Source: Natrinema soli
GTDB lineage: Archaea; Halobacteriota; Halobacteria; Halobacteriales; Natrialbaceae
Length of the DNA: 22,154 nucleotides
Assembly (NCBI RefSeq): GCF_028618695.1
Contig: NZ_JAQIVI010000177.1
Location: 1 to 22,154 of the forward strand
Reading direction: 5' to 3'
The notes under the pieces are model-generated. The model did no database searches. It was not told the origin of the DNA and saw nothing but the letters and a program-made list of their open reading frames with translations. The translations under genes were made by a program, and so were the position numbers. Below are positions 14,590 to 21,657 of this stretch, piece by piece. Numbering within the stretch: the stretch's first letter is position 1; the number at the start of each line of letters is the position of its first letter.

Positions 14590-14609
14590 GCGGGGCCGCT
14601 CCGCCCCGC
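14590..14609 (+). terminator. Terminator-like hairpin after the TRAP operon
   Basis: GCGGGGC-CGCTCC-GCCCCGC forms a perfect 7-bp GC stem, 7 nt after the small membrane protein's stop codon, and is followed by TTTT at 14617-14620. This makes it the best terminator candidate in the window. Confidence 0.55.
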
Positions 14610-14925
14610 GAATTCGTTTTGGTCGCTCGATCGACAGCCGGTAGTTCACTTCGATGCGCAACACGTCGCCGACGCCGACGAACGCCGGACCTGTCCGATG
14701 GCGGTCGACGGAACGACCCGGGCATCGCCGACGGCGACCCTCCTGGTATCAACGTCGTCGAGTCAACGTCCAGTCAGATAGGGTGAAAATCTCCCTGCGA
14801 GTACCGAACGCGAAGAATCGGATCGGTCTCTCCCGGCAAAACAACAACGGCGCGTCTCGATCGCCGTTGCTCGAGACTCGAGTGCGCCGTTCCATCGCCC
14901 GATCTCGGACGGTAGCGGCCGAAGG

Positions 14926-14930
14926 TATTA
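14926..14930 (+). promoter_or_regulatory. TATA-like box of the hydroxyacid dehydrogenase gene
   Basis: TATTA in GGTATTATCC predicts transcription starting near 14954. This places ATG 14950 outside the transcript and leaves a leader of about 23 nt, including GAGG (14968-14971) 5 nt before ATG 14977. Confidence 0.4.
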
Positions 14931-14976
14931 TCCGATCGACAAAAAGCCTATGGAACTCTCACCAGTTGAGGAACGT

Positions 14977-15954
14977 ATGGGAGAGCACGAGTGGACAGTC
15001 CTGCTTCCCGCCGAGATCCATCCGGCGGGACCGGAGTCGATCGCCGATATCGCGACTACGGTGAGCCGAGGCGAGTACGAGACTCGAGCGAACCTCCTCG
15101 CCGACGCGGATCGGTTCGACGCTGTAATCACGCGCACCGAACCGATCGACGGGGAGTTTATCGCCGCCGCATCCGACCTCGAGATCATCTCCAAACACGG
15201 TGTCGGGTACGACAACATCGATGTCGATACCGCGACCGAAAACGGTGTCCTCGTAACGAATACACCGGGCGTCAATTCGCGCGCGGTCGCAGAACACGCG
15301 ATTACCCTGTTGCTGGCGGTTCGGCGACGCCTTCGGCCGGCGGACGGCGCCGTTCGATCCGGAACCGGAGAGAGATACGACGCCGTCACCGACCAGTTCC
15401 GGAACGATACCGTCGGTCTGTACGGCTATGGAGACATCGGATCCGAAGTCGCAAGCGTGGTCTCCGGTCTCGGGATGGACTGTCTCGTCTACGACCCGTA
15501 CGTCGACGAAAGCGACCTGGCCGCACAGGTCACGAAAATCGACTCCGTCGCCGGTCTGTTCGATCGGGCCGATGCCGTTTCCGTCCACGCACCGCTAACG
15601 CCGGAGACGCGGGCCGCGATCTCCGAGGCGGAATTACGGCGATTAGCTCCGTCCGGCATACTCATCAACACGGCGAGAGCCGAAATCGTCGATCTGAACG
15701 CCCTCGTCTCGTCGCTCGAGGCCGGCGAGCTCTCCGGTGCCGGTATCGACGTGTTCGCCGAGGGGCCACCGTCACGGGAGCATCCGCTATTCGAGTACGA
15801 AAACGTCGTCCTCACGCCGCATATCGGGGCCCAGACGACCGAATCACTCACCGCAATGAGCCGTCGATCGGCGAACAACGTGCGGTCCGTGTACGACGGA
15901 ACGATGCCGGAAACAACGCTTAACAGCGAGGAACTTCCGTCAGCGCTATCGTAA
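14977..15954 (+). CDS. D-isomer-specific 2-hydroxyacid dehydrogenase
   Basis: This 325-residue NAD(P)-dependent dehydrogenase resembles phosphoglycerate/glyoxylate reductase-type enzymes. Landmarks are KHGVGYDNID (73-82), the Rossmann loop G150-YGDIG, D173 at the end of strand 2 (an NAD-type acidic residue), R234 in NTARAE (substrate arginine), and H282 in TPHIGAQT (catalytic histidine). The usual DVFxxEP glutamate is shifted: the sequence is DVFAEGPP, with Gly where the catalytic Glu is expected and E262 adjacent. It could oxidise a 2-hydroxyacid released by the FAH hydrolase, or reduce a keto acid. The start at 14977 has a GAGG ribosome site and fits the family N-terminus; ATG 14950 would add nine residues. 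Confidence 0.88.
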   Translation: MGEHEWTVLLPAEIHPAGPESIADIATTVSRGEYETRANLLADADRFDAVITRTEPIDGEFIAAASDLEIISKHGVGYDNIDVDTATENGVLVTNTPGVNSRAVAEHAITLLLAVRRRLRPADGAVRSGTGERYDAVTDQFRNDTVGLYGYGDIGSEVASVVSGLGMDCLVYDPYVDESDLAAQVTKIDSVAGLFDRADAVSVHAPLTPETRAAISEAELRRLAPSGILINTARAEIVDLNALVSSLEAGELSGAGIDVFAEGPPSREHPLFEYENVVLTPHIGAQTTESLTAMSRRSANNVRSVYDGTMPETTLNSEELPSALS

Positions 15955-16474
15955 AATCGATCGCTCGAGCGAGGTGTCGATCGAAGACAGCTCCCCAGTC
16001 AGGGACGAGTAATTATAGGAGCCATACATGAGTGCTGGATTACTAATTCGGTACTATTTCAATTAGAAGATAAATTATCGCAATCGGTATCTCCCTGTCA
16101 ATTGGATGACGCTGACTTACTATGGCTGGCCCCAGGCCCTCATTTCTTGACCTAGAGCGTTGTGGGACTCATTTGAAAATTATAGATCTTATTGTTTTGT
16201 GCTCGATCCCTGTATTATCTCAAAATAAGGCCCTCCACCTCCTTTTATGAAAAATATTCTGGAGTTTAGGGCAGGAGTTTCTAATGATCTCCAAATTACA
16301 CCTGGCTATACTACTACTGGAACCTCAATAATGATCTGGTCTCTAAACTATATTCGAATATGGTATATTTGCAAACCCGAGAAAATACGAACACGGAGGG
16401 GACCGCCCGATCGTCACCGATCGGAACCCCCACGGTACCGATTAGTTGAAATGCGCCAGTAGCCAATGTGTCGC
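15955..16474. other. AT-rich gene-free island
   Basis: About 520 bp here contain no credible gene. From about 16010 to 16380 the base composition drops to AT-rich, unlike all nearby coding DNA, suggesting degenerated foreign or mobile DNA. The 71-codon ORF 16247-16462 has no recognisable likeness. Structures seen are a 6-12-6 inverted repeat CTAATT/AATTAG (16043-16066) and a hairpin CCGATCG-TCAC-CGATCGG (16407-16424) flanked by G4 and C4 runs. No transposase remnant or terminal repeats were found. Confidence 0.55.
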
Positions 16475-17023
16475 ATGGCCAAATACTCGACCGGTTCGTC
16501 CGGCGGCGGTGGCGGGACGAACTGCGAACTCTGTGGTGCCGAGAGCAACTCGCTCAGGCTCGCGTCGGTCGCCGGAGCCGAACTCGAGGTCTGTCCGGAC
16601 TGCGCGCCACACGACGATTCGCAGACTCACGGCCGGGATCGGAACCGAGGCGGCGGAAACTCGAACTCGAGCGGGAGCGGGTCGAGCGGCGGCGGTTCCA
16701 GCGACGAACCCAGCCGCAAGCAGAAGGCGGCCCAGAACGTCGCGAAGGCGAACCCGGTCTGGGACGGCGACTCCGAACGCTGGGAGAGCGAGGGAACCAA
16801 CTACGACGACGATCAGCTGCCGTATCTCGTCTCGGACTACGGCGAGACGCTCGTCGAGGCCCGACGGGACGCCGGTCTCCAGCGCGAGGAACTCGCCGAC
16901 GAACTCGGCGCACCGGAGAAAGACCTCCTCGCCGTCGAACAGGGACGCGCGACGCAGGCCGGCGTCGGCGGCGGCCTGATCGAGGCCCTCGAGGAACGCT
17001 TGGACGTGACGCTCGCCGAATAA
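16475..17023 (+). CDS. MBF1-like zinc-ribbon/HTH protein
   Basis: This 182-residue protein resembles archaeal multiprotein bridging factor 1. An N-terminal zinc ribbon has C17-ELC20 and C40-PDC43. A long Gly/Ser/Asn-rich flexible linker spans about 55-80, and a basic patch (RKQKAAQNVAKANP) follows. The C-terminal XRE-type helix-turn-helix is at about 120-180 (YGETLVEARRDAGLQREELADELG, then EKDLLAVEQGR). MBF1 homologues act as transcription or translation-associated factors. The start at 16475 (MAKYSTGSS) matches the usual haloarchaeal N-terminus; an ATG three codons earlier is possible. The gene looks like conserved core genome and not part of the sugar-acid system. Confidence 0.88.
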   Translation: MAKYSTGSSGGGGGTNCELCGAESNSLRLASVAGAELEVCPDCAPHDDSQTHGRDRNRGGGNSNSSGSGSSGGGSSDEPSRKQKAAQNVAKANPVWDGDSERWESEGTNYDDDQLPYLVSDYGETLVEARRDAGLQREELADELGAPEKDLLAVEQGRATQAGVGGGLIEALEERLDVTLAE

Positions 17024-17066
17024 TCGATCGCCCTTCCGAATTCGGTGACGCGCTCGGCGAGCAGAC

Positions 17067-17072
17067 TTTTAG
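17067..17072 (+). promoter_or_regulatory. TATA box of the alaX gene
   Basis: TTTTAG is centred about 26 nt before the ATG at 17096, which supports this start over the in-frame ATG-less extension from 17045. Confidence 0.5.
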
Positions 17073-17095
17073 TGGCGGACGACAGACTCCAACCG

Positions 17096-17965
17096 ATGAC
17101 CGGGCAACGGGCGGCGGCGGAGCCGTACGCCACGCGGTTCGAGACCGAAGTGACGTCAATCGACGGACGGCGGGTCTGGCTCGAGCGGAGTCACTTCTAC
17201 GGGGCGAGCGGCGGCCAGCCGGCCGATCGAGGGACTGTTGGCGATATCGCCGTAACCGATGTCGAACTGGTCGACGGCGAGCAGGTTCACGTGCTGGCCG
17301 AGGAGCCGTCGTTTCGGCCGGGCCACCGCGTGTTATGTTCGGTCGACTGGTCGTTCCGAATGTACTGCATGCGAGCCCACACCGCCAGCCACATCCTCGC
17401 GGGGGCCGCGCGGCGGCTGCTCGAGGAGGGTTCCTACGCTGGCCTGGATATCGGCCCGGAGACGGTCCGGGTCGACCTCGAAACGAACGCGACCGTCGAC
17501 GACGAGACGCTGATCGAACTGGACGAGACGGTCAACCGCGTCATCTGGGAGTCGCGGCCGGTGTCGTGGGACGACGTCCCGATCTCGGAGGCGCGCGAGC
17601 GCGACTCGATCGCGTACGACGTCGAGGCCGACGCGGGTGCCGTCGAGAAGGGCCGAGTTCGAGTGGTTACGATCGAGGACGAAAACGACAACCGAAACGG
17701 GAATCGGCTCTCCGGGATGACCGGTCCGACGGATCCGTGGGACGTGACGGCCTGCGGCGGGACCCACGTCCGGAACACCCGCGAGGTCGGCCCCGTCACC
17801 GTGTTAGGTCACTCGAGTCCGTCGGAGGGTGTCTGCCGGATCGAGTTCGCCGTCGGTCCGCAGGCGATCAACCGCCGAACGGCCGAGAAGCGGGCCGCCT
17901 TCGCCGCGACCGCGGCGCTGGACGTCGACCTCGAGGACGTGAGCGACGAACTCGAGCGCGCGTGA
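17096..17965 (+). CDS. alaX: Alanyl-tRNA editing protein AlaX
   Basis: This 289-residue stand-alone homologue of the alanyl-tRNA synthetase editing domain hydrolyses mischarged Ser/Gly-tRNA(Ala). It has the N-terminal RSHFYGASGGQPADRG element (31-46) and the zinc-binding HxxxH (H95-TAS-H99). The second half of the metal site is C220-GGT-H224 in the TACGGTH motif. Its length, with a C-terminal segment after the CxxxH, corresponds to a longer AlaX type. It lies 72 bp after the MBF1-like gene with its own TATA box, and is not functionally linked to the sugar-acid genes. An acidic insert rich in Asn/Asp (DENDNRNGN) precedes the CxxxH. Confidence 0.92.
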   Translation: MTGQRAAAEPYATRFETEVTSIDGRRVWLERSHFYGASGGQPADRGTVGDIAVTDVELVDGEQVHVLAEEPSFRPGHRVLCSVDWSFRMYCMRAHTASHILAGAARRLLEEGSYAGLDIGPETVRVDLETNATVDDETLIELDETVNRVIWESRPVSWDDVPISEARERDSIAYDVEADAGAVEKGRVRVVTIEDENDNRNGNRLSGMTGPTDPWDVTACGGTHVRNTREVGPVTVLGHSSPSEGVCRIEFAVGPQAINRRTAEKRAAFAATAALDVDLEDVSDELERA

Positions 17966-18097
17966 GAGGTGACGGCGGTCGGCGATTCTCGCTCGAGTAG
18001 ACGAGAGTGCCGCTCGCAAGCGGTGGATTCATTTCCGTCGATTCCCAATCACCGACCACGCGCATCCCGGACCTTGCTCACGGAAGGTAGAAACTAT

Positions 18098-18113
18098 TAC
18101 TACATTAGGAGTG
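18098..18113 (+). promoter_or_regulatory. Near-consensus TrmB-type binding site
   Basis: TACT-N7-GAGTG at 18098-18113 matches 8 of 9 defined positions of the haloarchaeal TrmB motif TACT-N7/8-GAGTA. It overlaps or directly follows the AT-rich probable TATA region (ACTATTAC, 18093-18100) of the dehydratase gene. A TrmB homologue is encoded at 20453 in this window. The position downstream of TATA would favour repression. Confidence 0.5.
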
Positions 18114-18125
18114 AAAACCCAATTT

Positions 18126-19364
18126 ATGGGAATCGATTACTCACAGCTGCACGATCCGAACGCCGAGTATACGATGCGTGACCTCTCGAGCGAGACGATG
18201 GGAGTCACCCGCGAACGCGGCGGCGGCCGGGACGTCGAGATCACTGACATCCAGACGACGATGATCGACGGCAACTTCCCGTGGACGCTAGTACGTATCT
18301 ACACCGATGCGGGGATTACCGGCACCGGTGAAGCCTACTGGGGAGCCGGCGTGCCGGAACTGATCGAGCGGATGACGCCCTTCCTGCAGGGCGAGAACCC
18401 GCTGGACATCGACCGGCTGACCGAGCATCTCGTCCAGAAGATGTCCGGCGAGGGCTCGATCGGCGGCGTCACGGTCACCGCGATCTCGGGCATCGAGGTC
18501 GCGCTGCACGATCTTGCCGGGAAGATCCTCGACGTCCCGGCCTATCAGCTGCTGGGTGGCAAGTACCGCGACGAGGTCCGAGTCTACTGCGACTGTCACA
18601 CCGAGGAGGAAGCCGATCCAGACGCCTGCGCCGATGAAGCCGAGCGCGTCGTCGAGGAACTGGGGTACGACGCCCTGAAGTTCGACCTCGACGTGCCCAG
18701 CGGTCACGAGAAGGACCGCGCGAACCGGCACCTCCGCGACCCCGAGATCGAACACAAGGCGGAAATCGTCGAGAAAGTCACGGAGCGCGTCGGCTCGCGG
18801 GCCGACGTCGCCTTCGACTGCCACTGGAGCTTCTCGGGCGGCAGTGCGAAACGACTCGCGAAGCGCTTAGACGAGTACGATATCTGGTGGCTCGAGGACC
18901 CCGTCCCGCCGGAGAACCACGACGTCCAGCGGGAGGTCACCCAGTCGACGACGACGCCGATCACGGTCGGCGAGAACGTCTATCGGAAACACGGCCAGCG
19001 TCGCCTGCTCGAGGAGCAGGCGGTCGATATCGTCGCGCCGGACATGCCCAAGATCGGCGGCATGCGCGAGACGCAGAAGATCGCCGATCTCGCGGATCTG
19101 TACTACGTGCCGGTCGCGATGCACAACGTCTCCTCGCCGGTCGCGACCGTCGCCAGCGCCCACGTCGGCGCGGCCATCTCGAACTCGCTCGCGGTGGAGT
19201 ACCACTCATACGAACTCGATTGGTGGTCGGATCTCGTCGAGGAGGACGTCATCGAGGACGGCTACATCGAAGTCCCGGAGGAACCCGGCCTGGGTGTCAC
19301 ACTCGATATGAACGTCGTCGAGGAACACATGGTCGACGGGGAGGAGTTGTTCGACGAGGCGTGA
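18126..19364 (+). CDS. gnaD: Gluconate/galactonate dehydratase-type enolase-superfamily enzyme
   Basis: This 412-residue dehydratase belongs to the group that turns D-gluconate, D-galactonate or D-xylonate into 2-keto-3-deoxy acids. Visible are K185-F-D187, metal ligands D231, E257 (WLEDPVPPEN) and E283 (VGEN), H233 in FDCHW and H333 in AMHN. The extended N-terminus (YSQLHDPNAEYTMRDLS) resembles haloarchaeal gluconate/xylonate dehydratases. A TrmB gene and a KDPG aldolase downstream point to gluconate in the semi-phosphorylative Entner-Doudoroff pathway. The symbol is tentative because xylonate and galactonate enzymes look alike. ATG 18126 follows AGGAG (18107-18111); a GTG at 18111 and an ATG at 18174 are alternatives. 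Confidence 0.85.
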   Translation: MGIDYSQLHDPNAEYTMRDLSSETMGVTRERGGGRDVEITDIQTTMIDGNFPWTLVRIYTDAGITGTGEAYWGAGVPELIERMTPFLQGENPLDIDRLTEHLVQKMSGEGSIGGVTVTAISGIEVALHDLAGKILDVPAYQLLGGKYRDEVRVYCDCHTEEEADPDACADEAERVVEELGYDALKFDLDVPSGHEKDRANRHLRDPEIEHKAEIVEKVTERVGSRADVAFDCHWSFSGGSAKRLAKRLDEYDIWWLEDPVPPENHDVQREVTQSTTTPITVGENVYRKHGQRRLLEEQAVDIVAPDMPKIGGMRETQKIADLADLYYVPVAMHNVSSPVATVASAHVGAAISNSLAVEYHSYELDWWSDLVEEDVIEDGYIEVPEEPGLGVTLDMNVVEEHMVDGEELFDEA

Positions 19365-19499
19365 GTTTCGGGAGTTCGCGGAGCGATCGACGAACGGCAG
19401 CACAGGGGTTCCCACCCCGCCTCCCAGTGGTTGCTGTACGTTGAGAACCACGACACCGATCGCTATCTCACCGAGTACGGACGGGAGGCGCAACTGTGA
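19365..19499 (+). pseudogene. Fragment of a GH13 alpha-amylase-family gene
   Basis: Directly after, and in frame with, the dehydratase stop, this stretch reads as peptide containing QWLLYVENHDTDRYL, then TEYGREAQL and a stop. ENHD followed by DR is GH13 conserved region IV (FVENHD type), normally deep inside a 450-700-residue amylase or cyclomaltodextrinase. No other GH13 region is present on either side, so only a scrap remains. Recognition rests on this motif alone. Together with the permease remnant and TrmB nearby it suggests a lost maltodextrin locus. Confidence 0.5.
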
Positions 19500-19649
19500 T
19501 GACGGCGACGACGGCGACGAGGGTGACGGAACCGACTCGTGGACGCACGCGCTCGCCGTGGACACTGCCGTCGTGCTCGAGAGCGACACTGCGGGCACAG
19601 GGACACCGGTCGGGATGTGGCGAAACGGTAAAAACGGTAGTGAGAGGGT

Positions 19650-20183
19650 TCAGCCGTCCATCCCGCCGAAGGAGAGGTCGCTCTCGACGTAACTCTGTGC
19701 GAAGAAGTAGATGATCGCGACCGGCAGCGCGAACAGGAGCGCGAACGCCGAGAACTCGGTCCACGGCGTCTCGTAGCGCCCGGCCGTCGCGAGCGAGTAG
19801 AGTTCGACCGAGAGCGTGTAGTTCTCGGGCCGGAGCAGCGTCCGGGCGACGATGAACTCGTTCCATCCGGCCAGGAAGGTAAAGACCAGCACGACGGCGA
19901 TGCCGGGTTTCGAGAGCGGCAGGATCTCCTCGCGGATGACGTCCCACCGCCCCGCGCCGTCGACGATCGCCGCCTCCTCGTAGCGGTCGTCGGTCGGTGA
20001 GCGCGGGAAGTCGGCCGGCTCCGCCGCGAGCAACTCCGCGAATCGCTCGGGGACCTGCCCGGTCACGGACAATGTCGTCGAGGCCGTGAGGAAGTCGTAC
20101 TCGGTGTCGTGGTGGATTTCGACGTCACCGTGCCGGAGCTGTCCGACTCGTCCACTCTCCCTTCCGGGACGAACCCGACGCAC
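19650..20183 (-). pseudogene. Truncated MalG-type sugar ABC transporter permease fused to unrelated sequence
   Basis: From about 19979 down to the stop at 19650 the protein reads as the C-terminal part of an inner-membrane sugar permease. The EAA loop EEAAIVDGAGRWDVIREEIL-P-SKPG is followed by TM helices around IAVVLVFTFLAGWNEFI and FSAFALLFALPVAIIYFF, ending ESDLSFGGMDG. Complete MalG-type proteins have about 280 residues with four more N-terminal helices; these are missing. Instead the frame runs into hydrophilic sequence (VEIHHDTEYDFLTASTTLSV and VPERFAELLAAEPADFP) with no likeness to permeases. I do not recognise that part. With no helices 1-4 and no MalF, binding protein or ATPase nearby, it is very probably non-functional. 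Confidence 0.7.
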
Positions 20184-20272
20184 ACGCGGAGGGTGGCGTC
20201 GGTAGCGATGTCGCTGTCCTCCTCGAGCGCGAAGTGGGTCACGTGGAGTCGGCCGATCGTGACGTTCTCAGT
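20150..20272 (-). pseudogene. Frameshifted upstream piece of an unidentified gene
   Basis: On the minus strand, in a frame different from the MalG fusion, the stretch from 20272 encodes an acidic, protein-like peptide (NVTIGRLHVTHFALEEDS, then TDATLRVCVGFVPEGRVDES). Near 20150-20165 the protein-like character passes to the frame of the following ORF (LRHGDVEIHHDTEYDF). There is no start codon and a stop lies just upstream. It appears to be the remainder of one acidic gene disrupted by a frameshift and joined to the permease remnant. The family is not recognised. Confidence 0.35.
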
Positions 20273-20452
20273 TCACTTCCGATGCAATAAAATTTGTTGA
20301 AAAATGCATTCTTACTTTTCCAATCGTGCGATCGCAGTGCGTTCCGGTCAACGGTCCGGGCGGTCATCGCATCGATCGGAACCAATTCGGCGGGGTGGTT
20401 GGACCGAGCATATTTCACATCGACTGCTCAATCTGTGACGTAACGAATACAC

Positions 20453-21511
20453 ATGGATGATGACGAGCTCGCCGATCTGCTCGAGCGATTCGGCCTCTCG
20501 GAGAAGGAGACTGACACCTACCTCGCGATTCTCGACCACGGGGAGTCGAAGGCCAGCGCGATCGCCGACGCCGCCGACGTGTCTAAGCGCTACGTCTACA
20601 GCATCAGCGAGGAACTCGAGGAGCGAGGGTTCGTCGAGGTCGACGACCACTCGGTGCCGACGGTGATCCGTCCTATCGAGCCCGAAACGGTCGTCGAGCG
20701 ACTCACGCACAGCGTCGAAGAGATCGAACCGGAGCTACAAGCGCGGTACACGACGACGGAGCGCTCGGACGAACAGTTCGAGGTCATCAAGTCCAGACAG
20801 ACGGTGCTCAAGCGAATCGAGAGCCTGCTGGCTAACGCCGAAACGGAAGTGACGCTCTCCTTGCCCGTGGAAATACTCCCGCGCGTCCGCTCGACGCTCG
20901 AGGCGACGGTCGACCGAGGGGTCCTCGTCCTCCTCTTGCTCGGTGCGACCGAGGGGGACCAGGACATCGCGTCGCTGGCCGGCACGGCCAGCACCGTCCG
21001 CACCTGGGACGCGCTCGTGCCGACGATGTTGACGGTTGACGGGCGACACGGACTACTCGCACCGAGTCAGATACTGACGACGTCCGCGAGCGAGACGCGG
21101 GCGATCTCCATCACGCAGGAGCAACTCGCCCCCGTCCTCGCCGGCTCGTTCCTGGCGAACTACTGGCCGACCGCGGAAGAGCGATACGTCACCACGCCGA
21201 ACGAACTCCCCCGGACCTACGAGGGATTCCGGAACGCCGTCTTCCAGATCTCGCTCCACCGCGCGACGGACACGCGAATCGAGGCCGCCGTTACCGGCTC
21301 GCCGGTCGGGGATCGGGACCTCCCGTCGTCGCTCTCCGGCGAGGTCGTCGACGTCCGACAGAGCCTCGTCCGGCCCGTCACCTCGACCCTTCCGATCGAG
21401 AACGCGTTCGAACTCGAGGTCGACGGCGACCGGTACACGATCGGCGGCACCGGCGCGTTCCTCGAGGACTACGAGGCCGAGTCGGTCACGATTCGCCCGC
21501 TCGAGGAGTGA
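20453..21511 (+). CDS. trmB: TrmB-family sugar-responsive transcriptional regulator
   Basis: This 352-residue regulator has an N-terminal winged HTH (about 5-70: LLERFGLSEKETDTYLAIL, KASAIADAADVSKRYVYSI, SEELEERGFVEV). A helical dimerisation stretch (about 75-125) and a C-terminal TrmB sugar-binding domain (about 130-350, including TMLTVDGRHGLLAP and the end ELEVDGDRYTIGGTGAFLEDYEAE) follow. Haloarchaeal TrmB binds TACT-N7/8-GAGTA sites and switches between gluconeogenesis and sugar catabolism according to glucose. A matching site lies before the dehydratase at 18126. Its start follows an AT-rich promoter (CATATTTC near 20409-20416). Several TrmB paralogues occur in haloarchaea, so the symbol is tentative. 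Confidence 0.88.
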   Translation: MDDDELADLLERFGLSEKETDTYLAILDHGESKASAIADAADVSKRYVYSISEELEERGFVEVDDHSVPTVIRPIEPETVVERLTHSVEEIEPELQARYTTTERSDEQFEVIKSRQTVLKRIESLLANAETEVTLSLPVEILPRVRSTLEATVDRGVLVLLLLGATEGDQDIASLAGTASTVRTWDALVPTMLTVDGRHGLLAPSQILTTSASETRAISITQEQLAPVLAGSFLANYWPTAEERYVTTPNELPRTYEGFRNAVFQISLHRATDTRIEAAVTGSPVGDRDLPSSLSGEVVDVRQSLVRPVTSTLPIENAFELEVDGDRYTIGGTGAFLEDYEAESVTIRPLEE

Positions 21512-21547
21512 GCGATACCGATATTCAGATTATTTCGACTATGAGTG

Positions 21548-21554
21548 AATTTAT
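21548..21554 (+). promoter_or_regulatory. TATA box before the KDPG aldolase leader
   Basis: AATTTAT is centred about 29 nt before ATG 21580, predicting transcription starting near 21577. The mRNA would then begin almost at a 25-codon ORF and about 75 nt before the aldolase start. GATTATTTC (about 21526-21534) is an alternative box. Confidence 0.4.
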
Positions 21555-21564
21555 GTGGACCAGG

Positions 21565-21578
21565 GGTGAACTTTCACC
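21565..21578. promoter_or_regulatory. 14-bp palindrome at the predicted transcription start, candidate operator
   Basis: GGTGAA-CT-TTCACC has perfect 6-bp arms with a 2-bp centre and covers the start site predicted from the TATA box at 21548-21554. That is a classical position for a repressor. It does not match the TrmB consensus. Confidence 0.45.
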
Positions 21579-21579
21579 T

Positions 21580-21657
21580 ATGATGGATCGTCTCAGCAGC
21601 GGCGGGATCGCGATCGGGTATCGAACGGCGGCCACTGTGGGAGGGTTGCACGGATGA
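21580..21657 (+). CDS. Possible 25-residue leader peptide overlapping the aldolase start
   Basis: ATGATGGATCGT begins a 25-codon ORF (MMDRLSSGGIAIGYRTAAT, then VGGLHG) whose TGA overlaps the aldolase ATG as ATGA. It lies at the predicted 5' end of the transcript, so it could be translated leaderless and couple to the aldolase. It has no recognised family, and its third-codon-position GC is only moderate. It may be untranslated leader. Confidence 0.25.
   Translation: MMDRLSSGGIAIGYRTAATVGGLHG

Larger units (their letters stand above)
14584..14976. other. Intergenic region after the TRAP operon
   Basis: No gene is supported; overlapping short ORFs are arginine/threonine-rich shadows. It holds the terminator-like hairpin at 14590-14609 and a promoter for the hydroxyacid dehydrogenase at its end. 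Confidence 0.5.

Noticed and set aside
16247..16462. 71-codon ORF in the AT-rich island
   Set aside because: Composition drifts from AT-rich to GC-rich within the ORF and there is no domain likeness or promoter; chance ORF.
19441..19692. 83-codon ORF with an Asp/Gly-rich stretch (DDGDDGDEGDG) after the GH13 scrap
   Set aside because: The acidic stretch arises from a GAC/GGC run; no family likeness. It may be part of the decayed locus but cannot be supported as a gene.
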